NCBI GenBank assembly: GCA_963580455.1
Contig: OY756960.1
Span: 26,223,238-26,287,237 of the forward strand
Origin: Euonymus europaeus
Taxonomy: Eukaryota > Streptophyta > Magnoliopsida > Celastrales > Celastraceae
DNA: 64,000 bases
Direction of reading: 5' to 3'
Shown here: positions 47,363 to 64,000 of the stretch, piece by piece
Position numbering within the stretch: the stretch's first letter is position 1
How the letters are laid out: every line of letters starts with the position of its first letter
Position numbers and translations under genes: made by a program
The notes under the pieces: generated by a model
Told to the model about the DNA's origin: nothing
The model's database searches: none
Seen by the model: the letters and a program-made list of their open reading frames with translations, nothing else

Positions 47363-49294
47363 ATGGATCTGAACAAGAATGGTGTACAGTTCTCTCGTAA
47401 TGTTGAAATCACAATGAGCGAGAACTTTGGGGATACCGCTTTATGTTTGAACTGCCTCAGCTATGAAGGAGGAAAGACCGGTGGAATTGGAAGTAGCCAA
47501 GGCAACCATCGGGTTGATTTTTCTAATGCTTCTGATGACAGCTGTCAGTTGGTTCTTGGTTTGGGTCCATCACCTTGTGCATATGTTGATGATTACTTTA
47601 ATATCGAGGTTAGCAAGAACAAAGAATCAGCTACCGTGTTTTGGCAGGGGTTGTCAATTGAGGCTGATTCAACTCTAAAACTTGGACTACCTGTAGCAAC
47701 TAAGGAAACTTCAAATGGGCTTGATTGTTCATTTTTGACAGAAACTGATATTAGTTTATGTCTTCGAAACCAAGTTTCTGCAAATGATAATAGACTTCTT
47801 ATTCCAGTCGTTGATGAAGGTTCTACTTCAGCCAAGAAATCTGGTGGCTATATACCATCACTTCTCTTGGCTCCAAGAATGGAAAGTGGGAAAGTTTGTT
47901 CACAAACACAAGAAATTCTAGAGTTTGGCTCAAAGTCCCAATACTATCAGCCACAGTTGAGTCATGAACTATCTGCTACTACAGATTTCTCAGTGGGCAC
48001 CATCTCCAAGCAAGCAACCACGGCGACATCGTCAGAACGCAGAATGAGCAGTCAAAAGAAATGCAAGTTTGCTGGTTGTACGAAGGGGGCAAGAGGAGCA
48101 ACTGGTCTCTGCATTGGGCATGGGGGTGGACAGAGATGCCTAAAACCTGGATGTAACAAGGGTGCTGAGAGCCGAACTGCATATTGTAAGGCCCATGGTG
48201 GAGGAAGGAGGTGTCAGCACTTGGGATGTACTAAAAGTGCGGAGGGAAAAACAGATTTTTGTATAGCACATGGTGGTGGCAGACGTTGTGGGTTTACAGG
48301 AGGCTGCACAAAGGCTGCACGAGGAAAGTCAGGGCTTTGCATTAGACATGGTGGGGGAAAGAGGTGCAAAGTAGATGGCTGCACCCGTAGTGCTGAAGGG
48401 CAGGGTGGCTTGTGCATCTCCCATGGTGGGGGGCGGCGTTGTCAATCCCCTGGATGTACGAAGGGTGCTCAGGGTAGTACTGTGTTCTGCAAAGCTCATG
48501 GTGGTGGAAAGCGTTGCATTTTTGCTGGATGCACCAAAGGTGCCGAAGGGAGCACTCCACTGTGCAAGGGGCATGGTGGGGGAAAACGTTGCCACTTTGA
48601 TGGTGGTGGGATTTGTCCAAAAAGTGTTCATGGAGGAACAAATTTCTGTGTTGCCCATGGTGGTGGAAAGAGGTGTGTCGTGACTGGTTGCACGAAAAGT
48701 GCACGTGGTCGCACTGATTGTTGTGTTAGGCATGGTGGCGGGAAGCGCTGCAGGTTTGAGAACTGTGGGAAGAGTGCCCAAGGTAGCACTGACTTTTGCA
48801 AGGCCCATGGCGGAGGAAAGCGATGCTCCTGGGGAGAGGGAAAATGTGAGAAATTTTCCAGGGGTAAGAGTGGTCTATGTGCAGCACACAGCAGCATGTT
48901 CCAGGAGAGGGAGAACAAAGGAGGTTTGATTGGTCCTGGACTTTTCCATGGTCTTATATCTGCTTCTTCAACTACAGGAAGCAGCATTGATAACAATAAT
49001 TCGTCTTCTGGAGTCAGTGTTGTCTCAGACTGCATTGATTCTCAGGAAACGCCTGCAAAAAGACATCTCATACCCCCACAGGTATTGGTTCCTCTATCTA
49101 TGAAATCGCCATCTTATCCTGGTTCCTTGGGCATTGAGAAGCAAGAAGAAATTAGAAAAGGCTGTGGCACCAGTGTTGGTGGCAGTGGCGGGACAAACAA
49201 CTTCAACTATACAATTCCCGAGGGAAGGGTCCATGGTGGCGGCCTCATGTCATTATTTGGTGGGAATTTGAAGAATGCAATGGACAGAGTTTGA
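47363..49294 (+). CDS. Loricrin-like / WRKY19-like protein with 11 Cys-His-Gly repeats
   Basis: A single coding exon encodes 643 residues. Residues 1-233 are acidic to neutral and Ser-rich, with a LCLNCLSYEGG motif and an LVLGLGPSP motif. From residue 234 to about 511 there are eleven repeats of about 25 residues with the pattern C-x4-C-x10-C-x2-H-G-G-G-[KR]-R, for example CIFAGCTKGAEGSTPLCKGH. Repeats 4, 8 and 11 carry small insertions. The C-terminal 130 residues are Ser/Gly-rich. The ordered three-Cys-one-His units look like small zinc-binding modules. The family is annotated as loricrin-like or 'WRKY19-like' in plants because the same repeats precede the WRKY domain in some WRKY19-type proteins; there is no WRKY domain here. 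Function is not established. A nuclear or nucleic-acid-binding role is only a guess. Confidence 0.9.
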   Translation: MDLNKNGVQFSRNVEITMSENFGDTALCLNCLSYEGGKTGGIGSSQGNHRVDFSNASDDSCQLVLGLGPSPCAYVDDYFNIEVSKNKESATVFWQGLSIEADSTLKLGLPVATKETSNGLDCSFLTETDISLCLRNQVSANDNRLLIPVVDEGSTSAKKSGGYIPSLLLAPRMESGKVCSQTQEILEFGSKSQYYQPQLSHELSATTDFSVGTISKQATTATSSERRMSSQKKCKFAGCTKGARGATGLCIGHGGGQRCLKPGCNKGAESRTAYCKAHGGGRRCQHLGCTKSAEGKTDFCIAHGGGRRCGFTGGCTKAARGKSGLCIRHGGGKRCKVDGCTRSAEGQGGLCISHGGGRRCQSPGCTKGAQGSTVFCKAHGGGKRCIFAGCTKGAEGSTPLCKGHGGGKRCHFDGGGICPKSVHGGTNFCVAHGGGKRCVVTGCTKSARGRTDCCVRHGGGKRCRFENCGKSAQGSTDFCKAHGGGKRCSWGEGKCEKFSRGKSGLCAAHSSMFQERENKGGLIGPGLFHGLISASSTTGSSIDNNNSSSGVSVVSDCIDSQETPAKRHLIPPQVLVPLSMKSPSYPGSLGIEKQEEIRKGCGTSVGGSGGTNNFNYTIPEGRVHGGGLMSLFGGNLKNAMDRV

Positions 49295-51813
49295 ACTCCA
49301 ATTCCAATTTATCAGCTTGTATATAAATTTAGTTTTGGGCGGTGGCGCGATTCATGGGTGATGAAATTGTGTATAAAGGTCTGGTACTTGTTTAGTGACA
49401 GCATATATAATGGTTTGTGTATCTAATTAGCAAGGGGTGTTTTGTATTTTTAATGTGGATATTTTTCTTCTAGTTTATGGCGTTGCAGTCAATAAGACTG
49501 GGTGGAAACAGGTCCTGGAAAAGACATTATGGCATAAGCTCATGTAAGCCTTTTTAAGGCCAAAATGTGGCGATGAATCGCCATCTGTTTATGGTCCAAT
49601 GGGAAATCAAATCTCGTGTTTTTTTTCCTTCAACGAGTGCTGTTACTGATGAACATTGATCCAGAGAATCTCTAGTGTCTGCATTTTTTGTGGCTTAGAA
49701 GAATAGCTGAATTACACAATAGTCTAGTAAGATAACTGTACAAAAACAGTTCACTTTTATACCATTAAATTAAATGGTATAATCTCCATCATTGAAAAAA
49801 AATAACATTTAAAATAAAATAAAATAATAATACAAATGTCATTGCACACTAACTATTCAACTTATCCCTAATTAATATTTTCAAGATATACGGCACCGTT
49901 TCCTATCTACCATTAGATTAAATATTTTAATCTCCACCATTAAAAAAAATTACATAAATATCTATCTTGCCCCAACTAATAATTTGACGAAGTTAATCTT
50001 ACTACAAGAACTTCACGAATTATAAACATAATTTTTTATCGGTAATCTTAAAAATTCATTGATAATATTGATTAGTGATCGAAAATTTTCATTGTTAAAA
50101 TCGTCATAGGTAATTTTTAAACACTGATGGAAAAATTTTGTTAGTAATTACCGATGAATTTTTTCGTCGATAATTCGTCGGCCAAAAATAAAAATTAAAT
50201 TTCGCTCGTAAACCGTTTGCAAAAAAAAAATCATCAGTAATCCGTCATCAAAATAAAAATTCTGTAAATAATCCATCGATAAAAGAATGAAAAAAATAAA
50301 AATTTATTTTCATCGCAAATTTTTCGTTAGTAATGAGTTAAAACTTCATACCCATTTTTGTCATATCCTTCTCATAATAAAATTTTGGAAAAAAAACTTA
50401 AAAATCATTTATAAATATTGACCAAGTTAACATCCACGCGTCGTCCAGTGAAATGAACTGTGAGACGTTCAGTTTTTTGGCTAGACTGGACGCTAATAAA
50501 ACCCTTAGATGAAAGAGTCGTGATAATGAGAACTTTTATAGTGATCCGAGAGCAGAAGATGAGGCTTGAAATATACTCTTTAAAATCGTATCGTGAATCA
50601 AATATATGGCTTCAAAATGACAAATTTCAGTGATAATTATTTTGATGGGCTAGTAAATATGTATTGAAATACATATTTTGTTGTTGTGGATGAATATGTG
50701 ATTTAAATTTTTGTAATAAAAATGAGATCCAGTATTAATTTTGGTGTAAATTTAATGAGAACATTAAGGAAGAGAAAAATTATTGACTTGCCTAAAATGG
50801 AGGATAAAGAAATGTATGATAATTTGTGTTTTACTGATATGACTGTCTGAAAAATTATTTTATTGATGTGGATAAATATGTGAGATTACGTTTCGTATAA
50901 TAAAAATGAGATCTAAAAATAAATTTAATATTTGAATATCCTTATTCTTATCGGGGTTGCCCAATCTATCCCTGATAGTATTTTGTCCAAAAATAGGACT
51001 TGAAACATCAATATGCACGAGACTAAACATTTTACTTTCGCCCGGCCCATAACGGCCCAAGTCTCATTTTGACCCGCTTATTCTCGAAGATGAACTGCAA
51101 TTGCGAAAGGAAATTCAAGGAGCAAGGTCTGATCACTGATGGGTTTTAGTTTTAAGAGCCGGCCAGGTCTTTATTCTTCAGTCTCTCAATCTGCTCTCGC
51201 TTCCTCTGTGAGTATATATATGACGATTGAATCGAACAAGAAGTACACGCTTTCTCCGCTAATCAGTTGTACTTTGAGTTTCGTCCGTGCGACTCCGCAA
51301 GTTAACTCTCCCAAGCCGCGGTAACTTCTCGGAGAAGATTCAGAGAAAGAAGTCAAATTCCCTACAAAACGGAGATTCTCCAATCTAGGCCTTGTGAGTT
51401 GCATCTACCTTTGTCTTCGTCTTCGTATTCATTTCTCCGCATCTTTCTGTTAATTGATTTCTTGTTATGTTTAGCGGAATTGGAGATGAAATCGTGTACA
51501 GAGAGTATATGCTTCGAATTGATCTGACAAACACTGAATTTTCATTCTTTAATTTCAATGTTCGATTTGATTCATTTTTCCTTTGACTCAATGGATTCTT
51601 GTTGAATTAATGTCTGGAATTCCAAGATCACCGGTCTCATGATATCTGTTCTTCAATAGCAGAAAAAATGGATTTTTTGGCGGGAAATTGAAATTCGTGT
51701 GACATAATCAAATATGTAATGGTGGAAGACTGGAAGTAAACCGAGATCGATTTTATTTTTGTTTATCAGTCGATGTAACAGTCTTCCGATTCTCTCTTTA
51801 ATCGCAGCGAGTC
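49295..51813. other. Intergenic region and leader of the CCCH gene
   Basis: No gene is seen before the CCCH leader (from about 51115). The region contains two degenerate copies of a 50-bp repeat (49761-49810 and 49909-49959), a CACTA-like relic (50000-50543), and another pair of related segments near 50683 and 50866 (GTGGATGAATATGTGA / GTGGATAAATATGTGA). A 5'-leader intron of the CCCH gene is likely at 51394-51807 (donor CCTT/GTGAGT, acceptor ATCGCAG). Confidence 0.55.
50000..50543. mobile_element. CACTA (En/Spm)-like non-autonomous relic (weak)
   Basis: The left end TACTACAAGAACTT differs only at the first base from the classic plant CACTACAAGAA terminal repeat. Inside are repeated words such as TACCGATGAATTTTTTCGTC and CGTCGGC, typical of the subterminal repeats of these elements. 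A possible decayed right end, CTTTTATAGTG, finishes at 50543. No 3-bp target duplication is preserved. Confidence 0.4.
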
Positions 51814-53113
51814 ATGGATTCCCTCTACAACTCCAAATTACAGAAACTACAATCTCTAAGCGGCACCGTTTCTCCGATCAACACACACCTTTACAATGAC
51901 TCAGCGTTCCTCAGGTACCTGCGCACAGGATCTCCCGTCGCTGCTAGCACCGAAGCTTTCTCTTCTCCGGCAATCGCACGGAAACGCCAGTACAGCGGCA
52001 GCAGCTCCTCCGGAAACAGCGGCAGTGCTGACAGGACGCCTTCGCCTTTGTCTGCGATTGAGAATCTTGAAAGAACCACAAGGACAGGGTCCCAGACGTC
52101 TGTGGAGGACGAGGTGTTGGTTATGGATGGGATACTGCTGGGGTCGGTTCCTGCAGGGAGGACTTCGAGGTCTGCATCCTCGTTATCATTGGATTCTGGT
52201 GGTGGATCATCCTCAAGTACTTCTGGGAAAGTTTGCAGATATTGGATGGAGTTTGGATACTGTCGCTATGGGTATAACTGCCAAGTAAATCTCTCACCCT
52301 TTCAATCTAGCCATAAAATTGATGCTTGAAACGATGATATGATCAGGTGGCACTCGTACATTTGTGGTACTTATTACTTCAAGTTTGGCTATCAGAATGA
52401 CAAAATCTGTAGATTGATGATTATATACTGTACTTTATTATTACTCTGAATTCCAGGGCAAAGTTTTTCAAAATTCTAGCATATTTTAAGTAGATATGCC
52501 AAATTGATCATTTGATATATCTTATTTAATGTTCTGTGTTTTGCAGTTTGTGCATGGGAAAGAGGAACTGCGCCCAGGTCGTTTTCCCATCAAGAGCAAA
52601 CCTGAGGTGAATATATTTTACCTCCTTTGTAGAGTGAAGTATATCAAGGAGTCAGTGACTGAGAAGGCCTATTTGCTAATTGTGGTATTATTTTTGTTTT
52701 CATAGGTACAGAATCTACAGATGCGTCAGTCATTATCTGGGATTGGATTACCACCATATAGCCCAAAGAGCCGCTTTGGTCATCTGATCCCGGCACCACG
52801 AGCATTTGGGACAGACCAACCTCAATACCCCTTCCGCAGCCCCCCACTCACCACCAAAACTGAGCACTTCAGCAAGCTCCCTATCCGCCCCTCTGTCAAC
52901 TTCAGGCCTGAAGAATCCAATATACTTTCCACCACTATAACCAGCAGGATCAAGTACTGGTCACCCCAAGATGATGGCATTGAGGTTTTCTTGCCTTGTC
53001 GTTCGGACAAACCCCCATCAAGGGAAGATGTTGACGCCTATATTGACCATTTTCTTTACAGTTCTAATTCAGGGAGCAGGTTGCCAGTATTCACTGAACT
53101 TCGGTTAGAATAA
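51814..53113 (+). CDS. Single CCCH (C-x8-C-x5-C-x3-H) zinc-finger protein
   Basis: Three exons, 51814-52284, 52547-52606 and 52706-53113, encode 312 residues. Residues 1-135 are Ser/Thr-rich and polar, with a SLYNSKLQKLQSLSG start. One zinc finger follows: CRYWMEFGYCRYGYNCQFVH, with Cys141, Cys150, Cys156 and His160. The finger is split by intron 1, so exon 2 supplies the histidine. Residues after about 180 are Pro-rich with SPKSRFGHLIPAPRAFG, a conserved VNFRPEESN block and a DDGIEVFLPC motif. CCCH fingers of this spacing often bind AU-rich or other RNA, so a role in mRNA control is likely by family, but targets are unknown. A 5'-leader intron at 51394-51807 ends just before the start codon. 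Confidence 0.88.
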
Positions 53114-53883
53114 TGGTCTCATGAAGGGCCTCCCATCTTCTTTGCTGAAAACTACTCGGACTTCACTTCATTTTTCTCTATCCGAGTCCCTTATACAAGC
53201 CAACCACATATTTTTTGGGGTAAGATTGATAATCTGTTTGACTGAGTGATCTGGCTAAGTGTAATTGATACAGTTAGCAACTTAGCATAAGACATACAAA
53301 CTGATATCATACCTAAGGATTTTGAAATTAGAATAAAAATTGGCAGCTGACTATAGAGCCACTTACTAGAGTTCTTGTCACTCAATTGAGTGGAGAGAAC
53401 TATTTTTGAGGACTTAATCCCCCTCCTCTCATTCTCTCTGTTTCTTCTCATGTTATATGATTCTGGTATGTGAAACATTTGTGTTCCTGTAAAAGCACTT
53501 TGTAGTTTGCTTGTAGTGACTTTGCTCCAAATCAGGTCTGTTTTCAGAGTATGTTTTTATTAGAATGAACTGGCTGATAGAAAGAAGATCCAATCTTTGT
53601 CCTCAGTGGGGTAATTTGCATTTTGCACTGATATTCAGGTGGGTCTGGCAGATCCCTAGATTGATTCATACTTGTTTGTACTGTATTGATTCAAACTTGT
53701 TTAATTCAAAGTTAATTATACTTAGCTGAGGCGATTGGGTTATTCTATTGTCTTATTATTATCTAGGATGCAAAAATCTGAGGCCGTAGACTGTAGGAAT
53801 ATATACAAAAAAAATGGACAAGGAATGAATGGATAAGCCAGCATCGAAAGACAATTGCATAATCCAAAACCTGATCCAGTCCA
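53114..53883. other. Intergenic region
   Basis: This holds the 3' end of the CCCH gene and the promoter of the FAD oxidoreductase gene. I see no further gene or structured repeat. Confidence 0.6.
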
Positions 53884-55290
53884 ATGACTATGGCAGTCTC
53901 TTTTTCCATTTCAATTCCCCCTCCTCTCTTTCCCTCGTCACCAACACCTTCGAAACGACGCAGTTTCAATTTTAGTCCCCGAGCGTCTCAACAGCACAAG
54001 AAAACCGGAGTGGTAGTCATTGGAGCAGGCCTTGCTGGTCTCGCCGCCGCCACCCACCTCCACTCCCAGAAGATCCCCTTCCTCCTCCTCGAAGCCTCAG
54101 ACGCCGTAGGCGGGCGTGTCCGGACAGACGTTGTTGATGGATTCCTTCTCGACCGAGGGTTTCAGATCTTCATCACTGCCTACCCGGAGGCCCAAAAACT
54201 CCTCGACTACAAAGCATTGGAGCTCCAGAAATTCTTTTCAGGTGCCCAAATTTACTGTGATGGCCAGTTCCACACCGTCGCTGATCCGTTACGCCACTTT
54301 TGGGAATCCCTAACCTCCCTCTCTAACCCTGTCGGGTCGATCATGGACAAGATTCTCATTGGGTGGACCAGGGTCCAGGTCATTGGCAGATCAGATGAGG
54401 AGATACTGAGCTCCAGTGAAGTTTCCACTCTGGATCTGTTGAGAAACATTGGGTTCTCGAATTCCATCATTGAAAGATTCTTCACGCCTTTCTTTGGTGG
54501 GATTTTCTTTGATAGAGAGCTCGAAACGACTTCCAGATTGTTCAATTTCATCTTCAAGTGTCTCGCCTTTGGAGATAACACTCTTCCTGCGAAGGGCATT
54601 GGTGCCATCCCTAATCAATTGGCAGCGAAACTGCCTGCGAATTCGATCTTGTTAAACACGAAGGTCGTACTGGTTGATTTCGGGGAATCGAATTCGCCGA
54701 GTGTGAGGTTGGAGAACGGAGAGGTATTGGAGACTGACATTGGAGTGATAGTGGCAGTTGAAGAACCACAAGCGGGTAAGCTTTTGGCCGGAAAGATCAA
54801 ACCGGTTCAGCTCAAACCGGCTCGGAGCACAGTTTGTTTATATTTCTCCGCTGACCAGGACAAGATCCCAGTGAGTGACCCGGTTCTGTTACTGAACGGA
54901 TCGGGTAAGGGCATTGTGAACAACACGTTCTTTGCCACTAATGTGGCTCCATCATATGGCCCACCCGGGAAGGCTCTTGTATCGGTTTCTTTGGTCGGGT
55001 TGTTTGAGAAGGAATCCGATGATGATCTAACGGCTAGGGTTGTTCAAGAGCTTTCGGGATGGTTTGGACCATCGGTGGTTGGGTCATGGAGCCACTTGAG
55101 AACATATCGGATCCCCTTTGCCCAACCGAATCAATGTCCACCTACCAATTTGATGAAGGAGTCTCGGGTCGGATCCCGGGTATACGTGTGTGGTGATTAT
55201 TTGACTTCGGCTACTTTTGATGGTGCCTTGGTTTCGGGTAGGAGAGCAGTAGAGGCTTTAATGAAAGATAGAGCCCTAATTGCAGTATAA
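53884..55290 (+). CDS. Plastid FAD-dependent oxidoreductase (amine oxidase / phytoene-desaturase-like superfamily)
   Basis: An intronless frame of 468 residues starts at 53884, with a possible alternative start two codons later at 53890. Residues 1-40 are Ser/Pro/Arg-rich, a probable chloroplast transit peptide. The dinucleotide-binding motif VVVIGAGLAGLAAA is at 43-56, followed by the conserved FLLLEASDAVGGRVRTD and DRGFQIFITAYPEAQ. The C-terminal FAD motif VYVCGDYLTSATFDGALVSG includes the usual G-D. Superfamily members oxidise amines, carotenoids or porphyrinogens. The closest subgroup by eye is the poorly characterised plant and cyanobacterial NAD(P)/FAD 'amine oxidase-like' proteins, so the substrate is unknown. 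The coding region is GC-richer than the flanks, as expected for an intronless plastid-protein gene. Confidence 0.88.
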   Translation: MTMAVSFSISIPPPLFPSSPTPSKRRSFNFSPRASQQHKKTGVVVIGAGLAGLAAATHLHSQKIPFLLLEASDAVGGRVRTDVVDGFLLDRGFQIFITAYPEAQKLLDYKALELQKFFSGAQIYCDGQFHTVADPLRHFWESLTSLSNPVGSIMDKILIGWTRVQVIGRSDEEILSSSEVSTLDLLRNIGFSNSIIERFFTPFFGGIFFDRELETTSRLFNFIFKCLAFGDNTLPAKGIGAIPNQLAAKLPANSILLNTKVVLVDFGESNSPSVRLENGEVLETDIGVIVAVEEPQAGKLLAGKIKPVQLKPARSTVCLYFSADQDKIPVSDPVLLLNGSGKGIVNNTFFATNVAPSYGPPGKALVSVSLVGLFEKESDDDLTARVVQELSGWFGPSVVGSWSHLRTYRIPFAQPNQCPPTNLMKESRVGSRVYVCGDYLTSATFDGALVSGRRAVEALMKDRALIAV

Positions 55291-63281
<7,991 letters not shown>

Positions 63282-63980
63282 AAAAATGGCTGTCTTGACC
63301 CGCTCTATTCTAGTATGAGAACTTGTTATTTATATGTTTTCTACTTTCTTTGCTTTTTTCAAAACCATTTGAGAAGAATAATTGCGCTGTGGTTATTCTT
63401 TCTAATTTGATGAACACATAAATGTAAAACAATTTTTGATATCTAGTCCAACAACTTCCTGGGTTACTTACGTTATTTTTCATTTTTCAGTTGATTGTGA
63501 TAATTAAAAGAAATCGATAATATATATATATATTTATGATTTGAGATCAAAGTAAAATTAAAATATCTAATTATAAATAGGTGGTGATTTGGTTAGTTTT
63601 TTATCGTGTAGAAAATAAGAGTTCTTGTGTTCGAATCTTAATTTGAATAAGATTTATCAAATAAGAGTTAAAAAAGACAGGATTTATCTCTCGTAGCAGG
63701 CCAGTTGGATTATAATTCACAATAATAATGTAATGATAATTATGATATAAGAAAGAGGACCAATTAGAGAGGACCAATTGGCAATTACACGCTAGTGTGG
63801 ACCCGCCGACGATATCTCCGACAGCTTGCGCTTCTCTCGGTCTGATCTTCTCCTAATAAGATCCGTCTCTGCTACTCCGCCCACACAGGATACGCAATTT
63901 TCGATAAATACAAATCGTAGTCGGGGTGTGTGTGAGAGAGACGGGGTTTGAATCTTTTGTGCTCAAGTTTTGCGGGACCG
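63282..63980. other. Intergenic region, probable promoter and leader of the next gene
   Basis: This starts with the GluRS 3' end and (TA)n near 63520. From about 63790 the sequence becomes GC-richer (GACCCGCCGACGATATCTCC) and looks like a leader, followed by (GT)n(GA)n at 63924-63940. No other gene is seen. Confidence 0.5.
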
Positions 63981-64000
63981 ATGTCAGCGGCAATCATGGA
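63981..64000 (+). CDS. Possible start of a further gene (first six codons only)
   Basis: After a leader-like GC-richer stretch, ATG at 63981 opens a frame reading MSAAIM to the window edge. Too little is present to name a family. The only support is the change in composition and the absence of an upstream ATG in the last 60 or so bases. Confidence 0.35.

Noticed and set aside
48329..48808. 159-codon and 120-codon antisense frames in the loricrin-like gene
   Set aside because: The repeated HGGGKRC coding sequence yields repeated antisense frames without stops. This is a by-product of the repeat array.
47363..49294. A WRKY transcription factor
   Set aside because: No WRKYGQK motif is present. 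Only the Cys/His/Gly repeats shared with WRKY19-type proteins are seen.

Overview
The window is nuclear DNA of a flowering plant, most likely a core eudicot. The evidence is plastid-targeted light-harvesting and fatty-acid-synthase proteins encoded with transit peptides, plant-only families (laccase, SERK-type receptor kinase, GPI-anchored lipid-transfer protein, NaKR-type metal-binding protein), many short AT-rich introns that are GT-AG apart from one GC-AG, and intergenic DNA rich in small DNA-transposon relics. I did not identify the species. Exon models come from reading splice junctions so that the frame and family similarity continue. UTR ends and transcription starts are mostly unknown.

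Layout, left to right. 0-11 kb: start of a cysteine-rich PHD/RING-like gene on the minus strand (runs off the left edge), a 10-exon CD2BP2/U5-52K splicing-factor gene (+) and an intronless hyccin-domain gene (-). 11-21 kb: plastid FabZ dehydratase (+), which shares a 423-bp divergent promoter with hyccin; LHCB6/CP24 (-), convergent with FabZ; a GPI-anchored lipid-transfer protein (+); and a NaKR-like heavy-metal-domain gene (-). 22-29 kb: an 11-exon SERK3/BAK1-clade receptor kinase (-). 29-42 kb: a laccase (+), a gene-poor stretch of about 6 kb, and a BXL3/BXL4-type GH3 beta-xylosidase (+). 44-55 kb: a loricrin-like protein with 11 Cys/His/Gly repeats and a long untranslated leader (+), a single-finger CCCH protein (+) and an intronless plastid FAD oxidoreductase (+). 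57-63 kb: 13-exon organellar glutamyl-tRNA synthetase (+). The first 20 bases of a possible further gene lie at the right edge (+).

The genes do not form a pathway. They are independently transcribed housekeeping, photosynthesis, cell-wall and signalling genes. Loosely related groups are the plastid proteins (FabZ, LHCB6, FAD oxidoreductase, GluRS) and the secreted cell-wall proteins (lipid-transfer protein, laccase, beta-xylosidase). From memory, the gene content matches two duplicated Arabidopsis chromosome 5 regions (about At5g09-10 and At5g64), suggesting a conserved ancestral block.

Beyond the genes, the main content is transposon relics. Two hAT-like non-autonomous elements with identical flanking target duplications sit in introns of FabZ and GluRS. 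Four inverted-repeat elements are intergenic. A degenerate LINE reverse transcriptase lies antisense in a SERK intron. Weaker LINE, LTR, SINE and CACTA-like traces are also present. I found no convincing previously undescribed biological system. The least-understood protein is the loricrin-like repeat protein, and the most useful leads are the transposon insertions and a GC-AG intron.
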